DNA from: Paramesorhizobium deserti
Lineage (GTDB): Bacteria > Pseudomonadota > Alphaproteobacteria > Rhizobiales > Rhizobiaceae
DNA: 64,000 nucleotides
NCBI RefSeq assembly: GCF_001558695.1
Contig: NZ_LNTU01000038.1
Coordinates: 186,001 to 250,000 of the forward strand
Reading direction: 5' to 3'
Below, piece after piece: positions 33,036-42,639 of the stretch (position 1 is its first letter; each line of letters begins with the position of its first letter). The translations under genes and the position numbers were made by a program. Under the pieces are notes generated by a model that was not told the origin of the DNA, did not search any database, and saw only the letters and a program-made list of their open reading frames with translations.

Positions 33036-34082
33036 TTGGCAGGCCCTAAGCGCTTGACTCAGCATGATATTGCGAAACTCGCCGGCGTCAGCCAGGCGAC
33101 TGTTTCGCTTGTGTTGAATGGAGCTCCGATAGCTCTTGCGCGCATTCCCCAGGAGACCCGCGAGCGGGTTCAACACGTGATCCGCACGACCGGCTACGTA
33201 GCCGATCCGATTGCTCGCCGCATGGCGAAAGGCCTCAACCGCATCCTCGGCGTCTTCACTTACGAACCGGCATTTCCGAGCGAGCAGGCGGACTTCTTCG
33301 CGCCCTTCCTGCTGGGCATCGAGGAAGAGGCGCAACAACAGAATTACGATCTCCTGCTTCTGACCAGTGCCGGCGTCGGCGGCGACCGTAAGATCTTTTC
33401 CGAAGGCAATCGGCTGAGGATCGCCGACGGTTGTCTGGTGCTCGGCCGCGAGTTCGACCGGACCGAACTGGAGCGCCTGGTTTTGGGGGATTATCCGTTC
33501 GTGGCCATCGGACGACGTGAGGACGCTGGCGGGCCCGTTCCTTACGTCGGCGGCGATTATGCCGCGGGCACGCGGCAGCTTGTCGAGAAAGCTCGGTCGC
33601 TCGGCCATTCGAAACTCGCCTATATCGGACCGAAGGGGCCGGCGGAGTCCATCGCCGACCGCTGGCGAGGCTTTGTCTCCGCGCTGGGGCAGGGGGTTGA
33701 GCTTGCCTTGCATATAGACGCCGTCAATCGGCCGGCCGCCGAGATCCTCGATGCGATCGCCGGAAGCGGTGCTACGGCCGCCTTCTTTATCGAACTGGCG
33801 GATGCCGTGCGCGTCGAGGCGCTCGCGCGCGAACGCGGGCTCGAAGTGCCGCAAGATTTCTCGATGGTCGTGCTGGGCAGTCACATCCGGGCAGGGCGCA
33901 GCCCCGTGCGCTTCACCTCCTACGAAATCCCGCGCGAGGAGATGGGCCGGCAGGCAACCGCCATGCTGGTGAACCGCATCGAGACCGGGAGCGCCGGCAG
34001 CCAGGTTCTCCTGACCTGCGAGCCCGTCGAGGGTGAAACGCTTGGACCCGTTCCCATGGGTTCCACAACAAAACGGACTTAG
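33036..34082 (+). CDS. LacI-family transcriptional regulator
   Basis: 348 residues. The HTH (LTQHDIAKLAGVSQATVSLV) and hinge (VADPIARRMAKGLNRILGVF) precede a periplasmic-binding-like sensor. The start is a TTG with a GGGAGG ribosome site 8 bases upstream; no ATG or GTG fits. It leads an operon with an FAD oxidoreductase and a CUT1 sugar importer, so the effector is probably a sugar or sugar acid. The operator directly upstream implies autoregulation. Confidence 0.9.
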   Translation: MAGPKRLTQHDIAKLAGVSQATVSLVLNGAPIALARIPQETRERVQHVIRTTGYVADPIARRMAKGLNRILGVFTYEPAFPSEQADFFAPFLLGIEEEAQQQNYDLLLLTSAGVGGDRKIFSEGNRLRIADGCLVLGREFDRTELERLVLGDYPFVAIGRREDAGGPVPYVGGDYAAGTRQLVEKARSLGHSKLAYIGPKGPAESIADRWRGFVSALGQGVELALHIDAVNRPAAEILDAIAGSGATAAFFIELADAVRVEALARERGLEVPQDFSMVVLGSHIRAGRSPVRFTSYEIPREEMGRQATAMLVNRIETGSAGSQVLLTCEPVEGETLGPVPMGSTTKRT

Positions 34083-34095
34083 AGACGTGAAAGAA

Positions 34096-35697
34096 ATGCA
34101 AGCAGATATTCTGGTGGTGGGCGGTGGTCTCGGCGGCGTGGCGGCCGTGCTTGGCGCGTGCAGGGCGGGCAAGAGCGTCATCATGACCGAGGAATATGAC
34201 TGGATCGGCGGTCAGTCCACCAGCCAGGCGGTGCCCTCCGACGAGCACAGCTGGGTCGAGCAGTTCGGCATCACGCGTTCCTACCGAAAGCTTCGCAACG
34301 GCGTCCGCCAATACTACCGCGATAATTACCCGCTGACCGAAGGCGCCCGCGCCTGGGGCGACCTCAACCCTGGCGGCGGCTGGGTAAGCCGCATCTGCGC
34401 CGAGCCGCGCGTCAGCCTCGCCGTCATGGAAGCCATGCTAATGCCTTACCGCGGTGCTGGCCGCCTCAAGGTGCTACAGCCCTACCGGCCGGTCGCTGCA
34501 GATGCGGATGGCGATACGGTGCGCTCCGTTACAGTCCGCCATCGAGACACGGGCAAGGAGGTTACCATCTCCGCCGATTATATTCTCGACGCGACCGAGC
34601 TCGGCGACCTCCTGCCGATGACCGGAACGGAATATGTGAAGGGTTTCGAGGCGCGGTCCGACACCGGCGAGCCGAGCGCACCCGCGGAAGCCCAGCCGGA
34701 CAACCTTCAGGCCGTCTCCATCTGCTTTGCCGTTGACTGCGTGGACGGCGACCAGACGATCGACAAGCCGGAGAACTATGATCACTGGCGCAAGTACCAG
34801 CCGCATTTCTGGGGCGGTCCACTGCTTGGCTTCACCGCGCCGCATCCGCGCACGCTGGAATTCACCACGCGTTCCTTCACGCCGAATGTCGACGATGATC
34901 CGTTGCTCGTCGATGCCGATCAGCGCAAGGGCGGTGGCGACGAAAATCTCTGGCTCTTCCGTCGCATCGCCGCGCGCCGCAACTTTCAGCCCGGCTTCTA
35001 CCAGTCGGACATCTGTCTCGTGAACTGGCCGATGATCGACTATATGGACGGCTCCATCATCGACGTTTCCGAGGCGGAAAAGGCGAAGCACCTGAAGTCG
35101 GCCGCCGATCTCTCCTACGCGGTCTTCTATTGGCTGCAGACGGAAGCGCCGCGCGTCGATGGCGGGCAGGGCTATCGTGGCCTTCGTCTGCGCGGTGACA
35201 TCACCGGCACCGAACACGGTCTCGCCATGGCGCCCTATATCCGCGAAAGCCGCCGCATAAAGCCGGTCACCCGTATCACTGAACAAGATCTTTCCTATGC
35301 GGTCCGTGGCGAGAAGGGGGCCGTAAACTATCGCGACAGCGTCGGCATCGGGATGTACCGCATCGACCTGCACCCCTCGACCGGCGGCGACAACTATATC
35401 GACGTGCCGTCCTGCCCGTTTGAGATTCCGCTCGGAGCGCTTCTGCCACAGCGGATGAAGAACCTCATTCCGGCCGGCAAGAATATCGGCACCACCCACA
35501 TCACCAATGGCTGCTACCGGCTGCATCCGCTCGAATGGAACATTGGCGAGGTGGCCGGCATGCTTGCGGCCCATTGCCTCGAGAAAGGCATGACACCCCA
35601 TCAGGTGCAGGCGGACGATGAGCGGCTCCACGACTTCCAGCGGGAACTCACCCGCGAAGGCATTGAAATCCGCTGGCCGGATATTGCCGCCTATTGA
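34096..35697 (+). CDS. FAD-dependent oxidoreductase (FAD_oxidored family)
   Basis: 533 residues. The N-terminal Rossmann motif is DILVVGGGLGGVAAVLGACRAGKSV (GGGLGG at 9-14), followed by the family's EEYDWIGGQSTSQAVPSDEH segment, IRESRRIKPVTRIT, and the late NIGTTHITNGCYRLHPLEWNIGEVAG block. It starts 14 bases after the LacI stop; a GTG three codons earlier is possible. Members of this family are often found beside carbohydrate genes and probably oxidise or rearrange a sugar-like compound with FAD. No biochemical assignment can be made from sequence. Confidence 0.88.
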   Translation: MQADILVVGGGLGGVAAVLGACRAGKSVIMTEEYDWIGGQSTSQAVPSDEHSWVEQFGITRSYRKLRNGVRQYYRDNYPLTEGARAWGDLNPGGGWVSRICAEPRVSLAVMEAMLMPYRGAGRLKVLQPYRPVAADADGDTVRSVTVRHRDTGKEVTISADYILDATELGDLLPMTGTEYVKGFEARSDTGEPSAPAEAQPDNLQAVSICFAVDCVDGDQTIDKPENYDHWRKYQPHFWGGPLLGFTAPHPRTLEFTTRSFTPNVDDDPLLVDADQRKGGGDENLWLFRRIAARRNFQPGFYQSDICLVNWPMIDYMDGSIIDVSEAEKAKHLKSAADLSYAVFYWLQTEAPRVDGGQGYRGLRLRGDITGTEHGLAMAPYIRESRRIKPVTRITEQDLSYAVRGEKGAVNYRDSVGIGMYRIDLHPSTGGDNYIDVPSCPFEIPLGALLPQRMKNLIPAGKNIGTTHITNGCYRLHPLEWNIGEVAGMLAAHCLEKGMTPHQVQADDERLHDFQRELTREGIEIRWPDIAAY

Positions 35698-35726
35698 TCA
35701 AACCCATCTTTGGAGGAGGAACGGGA

Positions 35727-36998
35727 ATGAACTATCACAGAACCCTGAAATCGGCGGTGGCAGCACTTGCCATCGCGATGCCGCTCGGCTGGGCCAGCAT
35801 CGCCAACGCACAGGATGCCGTTAACCTGCGCATGACCATATGGAGCGCCAACGAGGCGCATCTGAAGCTCTTCAACGAGATCGCCGTCGGCTTCAAGAAG
35901 GATCACCCGAACGTCACCGTGACCTATGAATCGCTGCCGTTCGATACCTATACCACCGCGTTGACCACACAGATCGCCGGCGGCAATGCGCCTGATATGG
36001 CCTGGATCTTTGAAACGGCGGCTTATGACTTCGTCAATTCCGGTGCGCTCTACCCGCTCACCGATACGCTGAAGGCGAGCCCCGGCTACAATCTGGAGGA
36101 AGTGAGCGCGACGGCCACCGAGCGCTGGTCGAAGGACGGCGTCCTCTACGCCTATCCCTTCTCGACCTCGCCCTTCGGCGTCTTCGTCAACAATCATCTC
36201 ATCAAGGCGGCCGGCGCCAAGACCCCGGCCGAGCTGATCGCGGCGGGTCAGTGGGATTGGGAACAGGCAATCTCGACCGCGTCCGCCGTGGGCAAGACCG
36301 GTAAGGGCGGCCTGATCGTCCGCGACTTCAATTACCAGATGTGGCAGAACGTCGCCTCTGTGTGGGACGGCTGGGGAGCATCCCCCTGGAGTGCCGACGG
36401 CAAGACCTGCACGATGGCCGAAAAGCCGATGGTCGACGCACTGACCTTCATCCATGACGCGATCTTCGAGAAGAAGGCGATCCCGGGGCCTGGCGAAAAC
36501 ATCGACTTTTTCGCCGGCAATGCGGCGATGACCATCACCCAGATCAGCCGTGCCTCGCTGCTGCCGAAGGACAATCCCTTCTCGTGGGATCTCGTACCGC
36601 TGCCGAAGGGGCCAGCCGGTGACTATGCGCTGATCGGCCAGGCTGGCATCGGCGTCATGCAGGCGGGCAAGAACGCCAAGACGGCCGCTGAATTCGTCGC
36701 CTATATGACGAACCCCGAAAACTCGGCCAAGCTCAGCCAGTTCTTCCCCTCGGCCCGCAAGTCGCTCTTGAACGCCGAAGTGCTGAAGAAGACCAACCCG
36801 CTCTTGAGCCAGGAGCAGATCGACAAGGTCGTTATCTCCGGCATCGAGACCGGCAAGGTCATCCCCGGTCATACGGGTTTTGCGCAGATCCAGCAGGCAG
36901 TGCGTTCCGGCCTCGATGCCGTCTGGCGTCCCGATGCGGATATCGCCGGCACGCTCCAGAAGATCTGCGGCCAGATCGGCCCGCTCCTGAAGCGCTGA
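35727..36998 (+). CDS. Sugar ABC transporter substrate-binding protein (CUT1 type)
   Basis: 423 residues with a Sec signal peptide (SAVAALAIAMPLGWASIANA, cleavage before QDAVN) and an extracellular solute-binding protein family 1 fold (FNEIAVGFKKDHPNVTVTYE; GNAPDMAWIFETAAYDFV; FFAGNAAMTITQISRA). The ATG has a GGAGGAGG ribosome site. It captures the sugar for the two permeases and ATPase that follow. Confidence 0.92.
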   Translation: MNYHRTLKSAVAALAIAMPLGWASIANAQDAVNLRMTIWSANEAHLKLFNEIAVGFKKDHPNVTVTYESLPFDTYTTALTTQIAGGNAPDMAWIFETAAYDFVNSGALYPLTDTLKASPGYNLEEVSATATERWSKDGVLYAYPFSTSPFGVFVNNHLIKAAGAKTPAELIAAGQWDWEQAISTASAVGKTGKGGLIVRDFNYQMWQNVASVWDGWGASPWSADGKTCTMAEKPMVDALTFIHDAIFEKKAIPGPGENIDFFAGNAAMTITQISRASLLPKDNPFSWDLVPLPKGPAGDYALIGQAGIGVMQAGKNAKTAAEFVAYMTNPENSAKLSQFFPSARKSLLNAEVLKKTNPLLSQEQIDKVVISGIETGKVIPGHTGFAQIQQAVRSGLDAVWRPDADIAGTLQKICGQIGPLLKR

Positions 36999-37008
36999 GG
37001 GACGGACG

Positions 37009-37941
37009 ATGGCTGTCGCGCAAGATCATGCTCGTCCGGAAAGCCGTTCCTCATCGCCGTTCTGGACGATTGCCCGACGCGACAGCCTCGCCGGGTTCCT
37101 TTTCATTGCCCCGCAGGTGATCGGCATCATCGTCTTCGTGCTGATCCCGCTCGGGCTGGTTTTCTGGTATTCACTGCACGAGTGGAACGTGCTCGCCAAT
37201 ACCTTTACCTATACGGGCGCGCAGAACTACCGGATGCTGATCGAGGATACGAACCTCGTTGAAGTGCTGGGCGCGACCGCGATCTTTTCCGCCGGTCTCG
37301 TCGTTCTGAACCTGTCGCTGGCGCTGCTCTTGGCGGTACTGCTCAACCAGAAGCTCGCCGGCATAACCATTTTCCGCACGCTGTTCTTCTCGCCGGTTGT
37401 GGTGTCGCTCGTCGCCTGGACGATTGTCTGGGGCTTTCTCCTGCAGAAGAACGGCGGCATCAACGGCATGCTGCAGGTCTTCGGCATTGAAGGGCCGAAC
37501 TGGCTGCGCGAGGAGACGACAGCGATGATTTCGGTCATCGTCGTGCAGGTCTTCAAGAATGTCGGCCTTAACATGATCCTGTTCCTGGCCGCGCTGCAGG
37601 GCGTACCGAACGAGCTCTATGAGGCCGCCCGCATCGACGGCGCGCCGGCATCCAGGCAGTTCCGCCGCATAACCCTGCCGCTGATCAGCCCGACGATCCT
37701 GCTCACCTCGATCATCACTATCGTCGGGTCGCTGCAGGTCTTCGCGCAGATCGCGGTTCTGACTCAGGGCGGGCCGGGCATGTCGACGACGGTGCTGGTC
37801 TATTACCTCTACCAGCAAGCTTTCCAGTTTCATCTTTTCGGTTACGGCTCGACGCTGTCGATCCTGCTGTTCGTGATTGTCGCCGTGCTGACCTTCGCCC
37901 AATGGCAGATGCGCAAGAGGATCGTCTTTTATGAAAGCTGA
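37009..37941 (+). CDS. Sugar ABC transporter permease (MalF/UgpA type)
   Basis: 310 residues, six helices after a polar N-terminus. The EAA loop is ELYEAARIDGAPASRQFRRITLPLI. It starts 10 bases after the binding-protein stop and overlaps the next permease by 11 bases. Confidence 0.93.
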   Translation: MAVAQDHARPESRSSSPFWTIARRDSLAGFLFIAPQVIGIIVFVLIPLGLVFWYSLHEWNVLANTFTYTGAQNYRMLIEDTNLVEVLGATAIFSAGLVVLNLSLALLLAVLLNQKLAGITIFRTLFFSPVVVSLVAWTIVWGFLLQKNGGINGMLQVFGIEGPNWLREETTAMISVIVVQVFKNVGLNMILFLAALQGVPNELYEAARIDGAPASRQFRRITLPLISPTILLTSIITIVGSLQVFAQIAVLTQGGPGMSTTVLVYYLYQQAFQFHLFGYGSTLSILLFVIVAVLTFAQWQMRKRIVFYES

Positions 37942-38773
37942 GCTCTCCCCGCGTCTGAAAACCGTTCTCTACGGGGTGATGTGCGTATTGCTCATCCCCT
38001 TCGTCTTCCCGACCTGGTGGATGGTGACCTCATCAGTGAAGCCGATCAGCGATATCTTCGCCTTTCCGCCGCAGCTCATCCCGCGGAGCTACGACTGGAC
38101 AACCTATTCGAAGGTCTTCGAGCTGCAGCCCTTCGTGCGGCAATACTGGAATTCGGCCTATATCGCCGCGATCGTGACATCAGGCACGATGGTCGTCTCC
38201 TCCATGGCCGGCTACGCCTTCGCGAGGATCAGGTTTCCTTTCGCCAACACGATCTTCATGATCGTGCTGCTCGGGCTCCTGATCCCGTCGGAAGTGACGA
38301 TCGTGCCGCTCTTCCAGATGTTCCTGAAGGCCGGTATGGTCAACACCCATTGGCCGCTGATCCTGGTGCCGATCTTCGGCGCACCAAGCGTCTTCGCCAC
38401 CTTCGTCATGCGGCAGTTTTTCGTTACGCTGCCGGCGGAGCTGGAAGAGGCCGCGCGCGTCGATGGCCTCGGCCGTTTCAAGATCTTCCGCAAGATCGCC
38501 CTGCCGCTCGCCAAGCCAGCGCTGGCATCGGTGGCGATCTTCACCTTCCTGCATTCCTGGAACCTGTTCCTCGAGCCGATCGTGTTCCTGTCGAGCGCCA
38601 ACAAATTCACGCTGCCGCAGGCGCTGACCCAATACACAGATGCCTATGGCGGACCGATGTGGAATATCCAGCTCGCCGCAGCCACGCTGACGGCACTACC
38701 GGTACTCATTGTCTTCATCATCGCGCAGAAGCAGTTCGTCGAAGGGCTCGCGCATACCGGTCTCAAAGGTTGA
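37931..38773 (+). CDS. Sugar ABC transporter permease (MalG/UgpE type)
   Basis: 280 residues with six helices and the EAA loop ELEEAARVDGLGRFKIFRKIALPLA. The 11-base overlap with the previous permease gene indicates coupled translation of the heterodimer. Confidence 0.93.
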   Translation: MKAELSPRLKTVLYGVMCVLLIPFVFPTWWMVTSSVKPISDIFAFPPQLIPRSYDWTTYSKVFELQPFVRQYWNSAYIAAIVTSGTMVVSSMAGYAFARIRFPFANTIFMIVLLGLLIPSEVTIVPLFQMFLKAGMVNTHWPLILVPIFGAPSVFATFVMRQFFVTLPAELEEAARVDGLGRFKIFRKIALPLAKPALASVAIFTFLHSWNLFLEPIVFLSSANKFTLPQALTQYTDAYGGPMWNIQLAAATLTALPVLIVFIIAQKQFVEGLAHTGLKG

Positions 38774-38806
38774 AAAACCAGGGCTGAAGAAACGGAAATC
38801 TGATTA

Positions 38807-39862
38807 ATGGCTGAAGTTACCCTTTCCCGTGTCCGCAAGAATTATGGCGCCGTCGACATCATCCACGGCGTCGATCTCGGCATCGACGACGGCGAATTCG
38901 TTGTGCTGGTCGGCCCGTCCGGCTGCGGCAAGTCCACGCTTCTCAGAATGATTGCAGGACTGGAAAGCATCACCGGCGGCGAAATCAAGATCGGCGGGCG
39001 GGTGGTCAACGACCTCGACCCCAAGGATCGCGATATCGCCATGGTGTTCCAGAACTATGCGCTTTATCCGCATATGACCGTTGCCACCAATATGGGCTTC
39101 TCGCTGGAGCATCGCGGGACCGGCAAGGCAGAAATCGCGGCCCGCGTGCAATGGGCGGCCGATATCCTCGACCTGTCGCATCTGCTCGACCGCTATCCGC
39201 GTCAGCTTTCCGGCGGCCAGCGCCAGCGCGTCGCCATGGGCCGCGCCATCGTTCGCAATCCGCAGGTCTTCCTGTTCGACGAGCCGCTTTCGAACCTTGA
39301 TGCGAAGCTGCGCGTCGTCATGCGCGGCGAAATCAAGAGCCTGCATCAGAAACTCAAGACTACGACCATCTATGTTACCCACGACCAGGTGGAGGCCATG
39401 ACCATGGCCGACAAGATCGTCGTGCTGAATGGCGGCCGCGTCGAGCAGATCGGTGCGCCACTCGATCTTTATGATAGGCCGGCGAACCAGTTCGTGGCCG
39501 GCTTCATAGGCTCGCCGGCGATGAACTTTTTGACCGGCACGATCACTGCTGAAGGGTTTGCTGCGCCGGGCATCCTTCTGCCGCTGCCCGAAGCGGCATA
39601 TGAATTCCGCGGCCGGGAGGTGGTCCATGGCATAAGACCGGAGCACTTTGTGCCAGACGACGACAACGGCGTGCCAGCGGAGATCGTGCTTGTCGAGCCG
39701 ATGGGCTCGGAAACTCAGGTGACGATGAAGCTCGGCGAAACGCAGGTCACGGGCATCTTCCGTGAGCGCGTCTCCCTCTCTCCGGGTGCAACGATCCACG
39801 TTCGCCCGGACCTCGCCAATATCCATCTCTTTGCGGCTGATAGCGGCCAGCGTCTGAACTGA
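38807..39862 (+). CDS. Sugar ABC transporter ATP-binding protein (UgpC/MsmK type)
   Basis: 351 residues. It has Walker A GPSGCGKST, signature LSGGQRQRVAMGRAI, Walker B VFLFDEPLSNLD, H-loop VTHDQVEAMTM and a C-terminal TOBE/OB domain (GIRPEHF) usual for CUT1 ATPases. It is the last gene of the LacI-controlled operon; no obvious terminator was found after it. Confidence 0.93.
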   Translation: MAEVTLSRVRKNYGAVDIIHGVDLGIDDGEFVVLVGPSGCGKSTLLRMIAGLESITGGEIKIGGRVVNDLDPKDRDIAMVFQNYALYPHMTVATNMGFSLEHRGTGKAEIAARVQWAADILDLSHLLDRYPRQLSGGQRQRVAMGRAIVRNPQVFLFDEPLSNLDAKLRVVMRGEIKSLHQKLKTTTIYVTHDQVEAMTMADKIVVLNGGRVEQIGAPLDLYDRPANQFVAGFIGSPAMNFLTGTITAEGFAAPGILLPLPEAAYEFRGREVVHGIRPEHFVPDDDNGVPAEIVLVEPMGSETQVTMKLGETQVTGIFRERVSLSPGATIHVRPDLANIHLFAADSGQRLN

Positions 39863-40186
39863 GGCTTTCAAGATGCCGACCCATCCGGGTCAAGCTCACC
39901 AAGGCGCTACGCCGCAGCGAATTCCCGGATATCATCTCGCTCATCCGCCACAACATCGAACTTATCAAAGCGCGCTTGGGGCAGAGGGCTTGGCGCTGAA
40001 AGCGCACCTCGACGCCCCATCACCGCGCGACAGGCACGACTGTCGCAAACTCGCCGAAGAACGGCTTTTCTTCGAGAAGCTCGCGAGGGTTGGCGTGCCG
40101 GCGGTTAGACCGATGCAACTCGGAGATGGGATGCGGCTATACGGCGCTCTAATTGCATGAGCTGCCGGTATGGCCTGCATCAGACA
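39863..40186. other. Gap without a supported gene
   Basis: About 320 bases between the sugar ATPase and the broken Fic gene. A 95-codon frame at 39873-40160 has an unlikely composition. Another frame gives a short protein-like run (ALRRSEFPDIISLIRHNIEL, near 39905-39964) ending at a stop just before 40000, perhaps the tail of a lost gene. Nothing firm is seen. Confidence 0.4.
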
Positions 40187-41300
40187 TCAATGTGGCCAGG
40201 CAGTTGCCTGACCACGATCTGACAACAACGCTAGCAGAGCAGGGTTGACATAAAGGTTCTCGCGTCCGGCCTTCATTCCCTGCAGAAACCCTTCCGAGGT
40301 CAGTGCCTTGAGATAAACGGCGGCGGTCTGGCGTTTGGCCACGCCGGACTCGACCAGGTCGCTAATCCGGCAATAGGGGTTCACGAAGATCAACTCGGCC
40401 AGTTCGCGGGAATAAACTTTCGGCAGGCTCTACCGCATCCGTGTGACCCGTCTGTTCCAGCAGGTCGCGGATGGCGTGGATTTTTGCGGTGGTCCATTGA
40501 GCCGTCGTCCTGACCGCGTCCAGCATGAACAGCACCCACTGCTCCCAGGCTCCTCCGGTGGTGACGTCCAGCAGATACCTGTAATAGAGCGCCTTGTTCT
40601 GAATAATGTGCCGGCTAAGATAGAGCACCGGGATATCCAACAGCCCTTTGTCTACCAGATAGAGCAGATTCAGTACGCGTGCCGTTCTGCCGTTGCCGTC
40701 GACGAAGGGATGGATGGCCTCGAACTGATAGTGTGTCACGGCAAGACGAACCAGCGGATCCGTTTCTTCGGCCGCGTGGATATAGCGCTCCCAGTTTGCG
40801 AGCTTCGCGCGCAGAAGGTCCGCTCCTTCCGGGGGGTATAGATCACGGTGCCCGTCGCATCGTTCATCAACGCGGTGCCGGGCGTGTCGCGGATATCGAG
40901 ATCAACGCCCTTGATCGTGCGGCAGGCCTCAACAGCGATGGCAGTCGAGAGCGGGCGTTGCTTTAGCATCTCGAAGCCGCGATGCAAGGCCGTGCGATAG
41001 CGCAGTGCCTCCTTGGTCGCGGGATCGGCCTGACCGTCGCTATTGTTGGCGAAGCGGAACAACCGGTTGGTCGTGGTGACGATGTTCTCGATTTCCGAGC
41101 TGGCTTGGGCCTCGAGTAGAGGGATTGAGCTGATTAGCACCGCCTGATTGGGGATGAGTTGTCACGAGACTCGCAGCTCCGCCAAGGTGGCCCGCGTCTC
41201 GATGCAGGCTTTAAGTATCGCTTTTGTCTCGAGGTCCTGCGCAGGCGGGTAATTCTTTGTCTCGATTGAACGAACGGTGAATGGCGAGACGGAAGCAATT
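40187..41300 (-). pseudogene. Fic/DOC family protein (AMPylator-type), broken
   Basis: Three frames together spell a complete Fic protein. The N-terminal Fic_N part reads NYPPAQDLETKAILKA, ATLAELRVS, then IPNQAVLISSIPLLEAQ and SSEIENIVTT. The Fic core has [12 protein letters not shown], with the catalytic histidine and phosphate loop intact, and the C-terminal winged helix reads [19 protein letters not shown]. Lesions: an in-frame TGA at 41162-41164; loss of one base in a six-G run (plus strand 40831-40836) after TVIYTP; and a frameshift near 40420-40430 before VYSREL. No start codon remains upstream. The TSSEIEN-type inhibitory motif is visible as SSEIENI. Fic enzymes transfer AMP to proteins, but this copy should be inactive. 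Confidence 0.85.
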
Positions 41301-41353
41301 GTCCGTGATTGGCTTATATTGTTGACGAGGAGAAGTGCTCCGAACGGGTCAAC

Positions 41354-42622
41354 TCAGCTTTCGAGGGAATCCCGCAGCCGGTAGTAGGCGATCATGGCGG
41401 ATGCATAGATCGGGTGCAGATCGTGAAGCGGCAACGGCTTGATATCGGTTAGCTTCAGGGGCAGCGGGTTCACCGTCGAATTGAGGAGATGGGCACCGAT
41501 CGCTGTGCCCAACGCGCTCGCCATCGCCACGCCGCGCCCGTTATAGCCAAGCGCCATCGTGAGGCCGGGTGCCGGCTGGTGAATATGCGGCAGGTGATCC
41601 CGGGTCATCGCCACGCGCCCCGTCCAGCGGAATTCCAGCGATACGGAGCGGACCTCGGGAAAGAATGCGTGAAGAGCCCCGACAATGCGGTGATAATCCG
41701 CAGGCGAACGCGGATCGGAGAAGCTGCCGCGTCCACCCATCATCAGCCGATCGCCCGGCCCGATCCGGAAATAATTGCCGACGCGGCGGCTGTCGGAGAC
41801 AGCGCTTCTTTCAGGCAGGATGCGCTCCAGGAGATTGCTGTCGAGTGGCGCGGTGGCGATTTGGAAGCTGTTGGCCGGGATCACCGTCGCCTTTAGCCCC
41901 GGCCATAGAGAGCTGCTGTAGCCATTGGTGGCGATGACGACATTGTCGGCCACGACTTTGGCTCCGTTGCTGAACATGACCGCCCAGCGCGAGCCGTTGC
42001 GCTTCAGTTCTGTCGCTTCGCTATTGCCATGAACTTTTATGCCGGCGGCAAGCGCGGCGCTCGCCAGGCCGCGTGCGTAGTTCAACGGATGAATACTGCC
42101 GGCCCGCATGTCGATCCAGCCGCCGACAAAGCCGATGCCGCCGGTCCTGCGTTTCATAGCCTGTGCGTCCAGCATCTCGACCGGCGCGCCGCGCGATTGC
42201 CACTGCAGCATGCGCTTTTCGAGCGTGGGCAGGTGCGATTTCTTGACGGAACCCTGTATCCAGCCTTGGCGGATCGGCTCGCATTCTATGCGATGCTTTT
42301 CGATCAGGGAAAAGACGGTATCGGCGGTGCGGCCGGCAAAATCCGTCGTCGCCTCGCCAAAGACCGCGTCGAGCACGTCCGGGTCAAGCTTCAGTCCCGG
42401 AATGACCTGTCCGCCGTTACGTCCGCTGGCGCCGAACCCGGGGCCGACCATATCGGCGACGATCACCGATGCGCCGCCCTCGGTCAGGCTCAACGCTGCA
42501 GTCAGGCCCGTATAGCCAGCGCCGATCACGACCACATCGGCCGTGTGGGCTCCTTCAAGCGCGGGTGTCGCGGGCGCGGGATCGGCGGTGGCGGCCCAGA
42601 GGGAAGAAGCAGGGTCGAGCAT
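41354..42622 (-). CDS. FAD-dependent amine oxidoreductase, DAO family (gamma-glutamylputrescine oxidase-like)
   Basis: 422 residues. An N-terminal extension is followed by the FAD motif VVVIGAGYTGLTAALSLTEGG, then ASGRNGGQVIPG typical of PuuB/OrdL-like oxidases. The central and C-terminal DAO blocks are WTGRVAMTRDHLPHI and ALGYNGRGVAMASALG. It is followed upstream on the same strand by amino-acid ABC transporter genes and a PuuR-like regulator, so it probably oxidises the imported amine or amino acid. Other putrescine-pathway genes (PuuA, C, D) are absent here, so the true substrate may differ. Confidence 0.88.
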   Translation of the reverse strand: MLDPASSLWAATADPAPATPALEGAHTADVVVIGAGYTGLTAALSLTEGGASVIVADMVGPGFGASGRNGGQVIPGLKLDPDVLDAVFGEATTDFAGRTADTVFSLIEKHRIECEPIRQGWIQGSVKKSHLPTLEKRMLQWQSRGAPVEMLDAQAMKRRTGGIGFVGGWIDMRAGSIHPLNYARGLASAALAAGIKVHGNSEATELKRNGSRWAVMFSNGAKVVADNVVIATNGYSSSLWPGLKATVIPANSFQIATAPLDSNLLERILPERSAVSDSRRVGNYFRIGPGDRLMMGGRGSFSDPRSPADYHRIVGALHAFFPEVRSVSLEFRWTGRVAMTRDHLPHIHQPAPGLTMALGYNGRGVAMASALGTAIGAHLLNSTVNPLPLKLTDIKPLPLHDLHPIYASAMIAYYRLRDSLES

Positions 42623-42639
42623 GAGAAGTGACCTGTCGT

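Noticed and set aside
34474-35631. 385-codon minus-strand open frame
   Set aside because: It is antisense to the FAD oxidoreductase gene, with no recognisable domain.
39873-40160. 95-codon frame after the sugar ATPase
   Set aside because: Composition is unlike real proteins of the window and no ribosome site precedes it.
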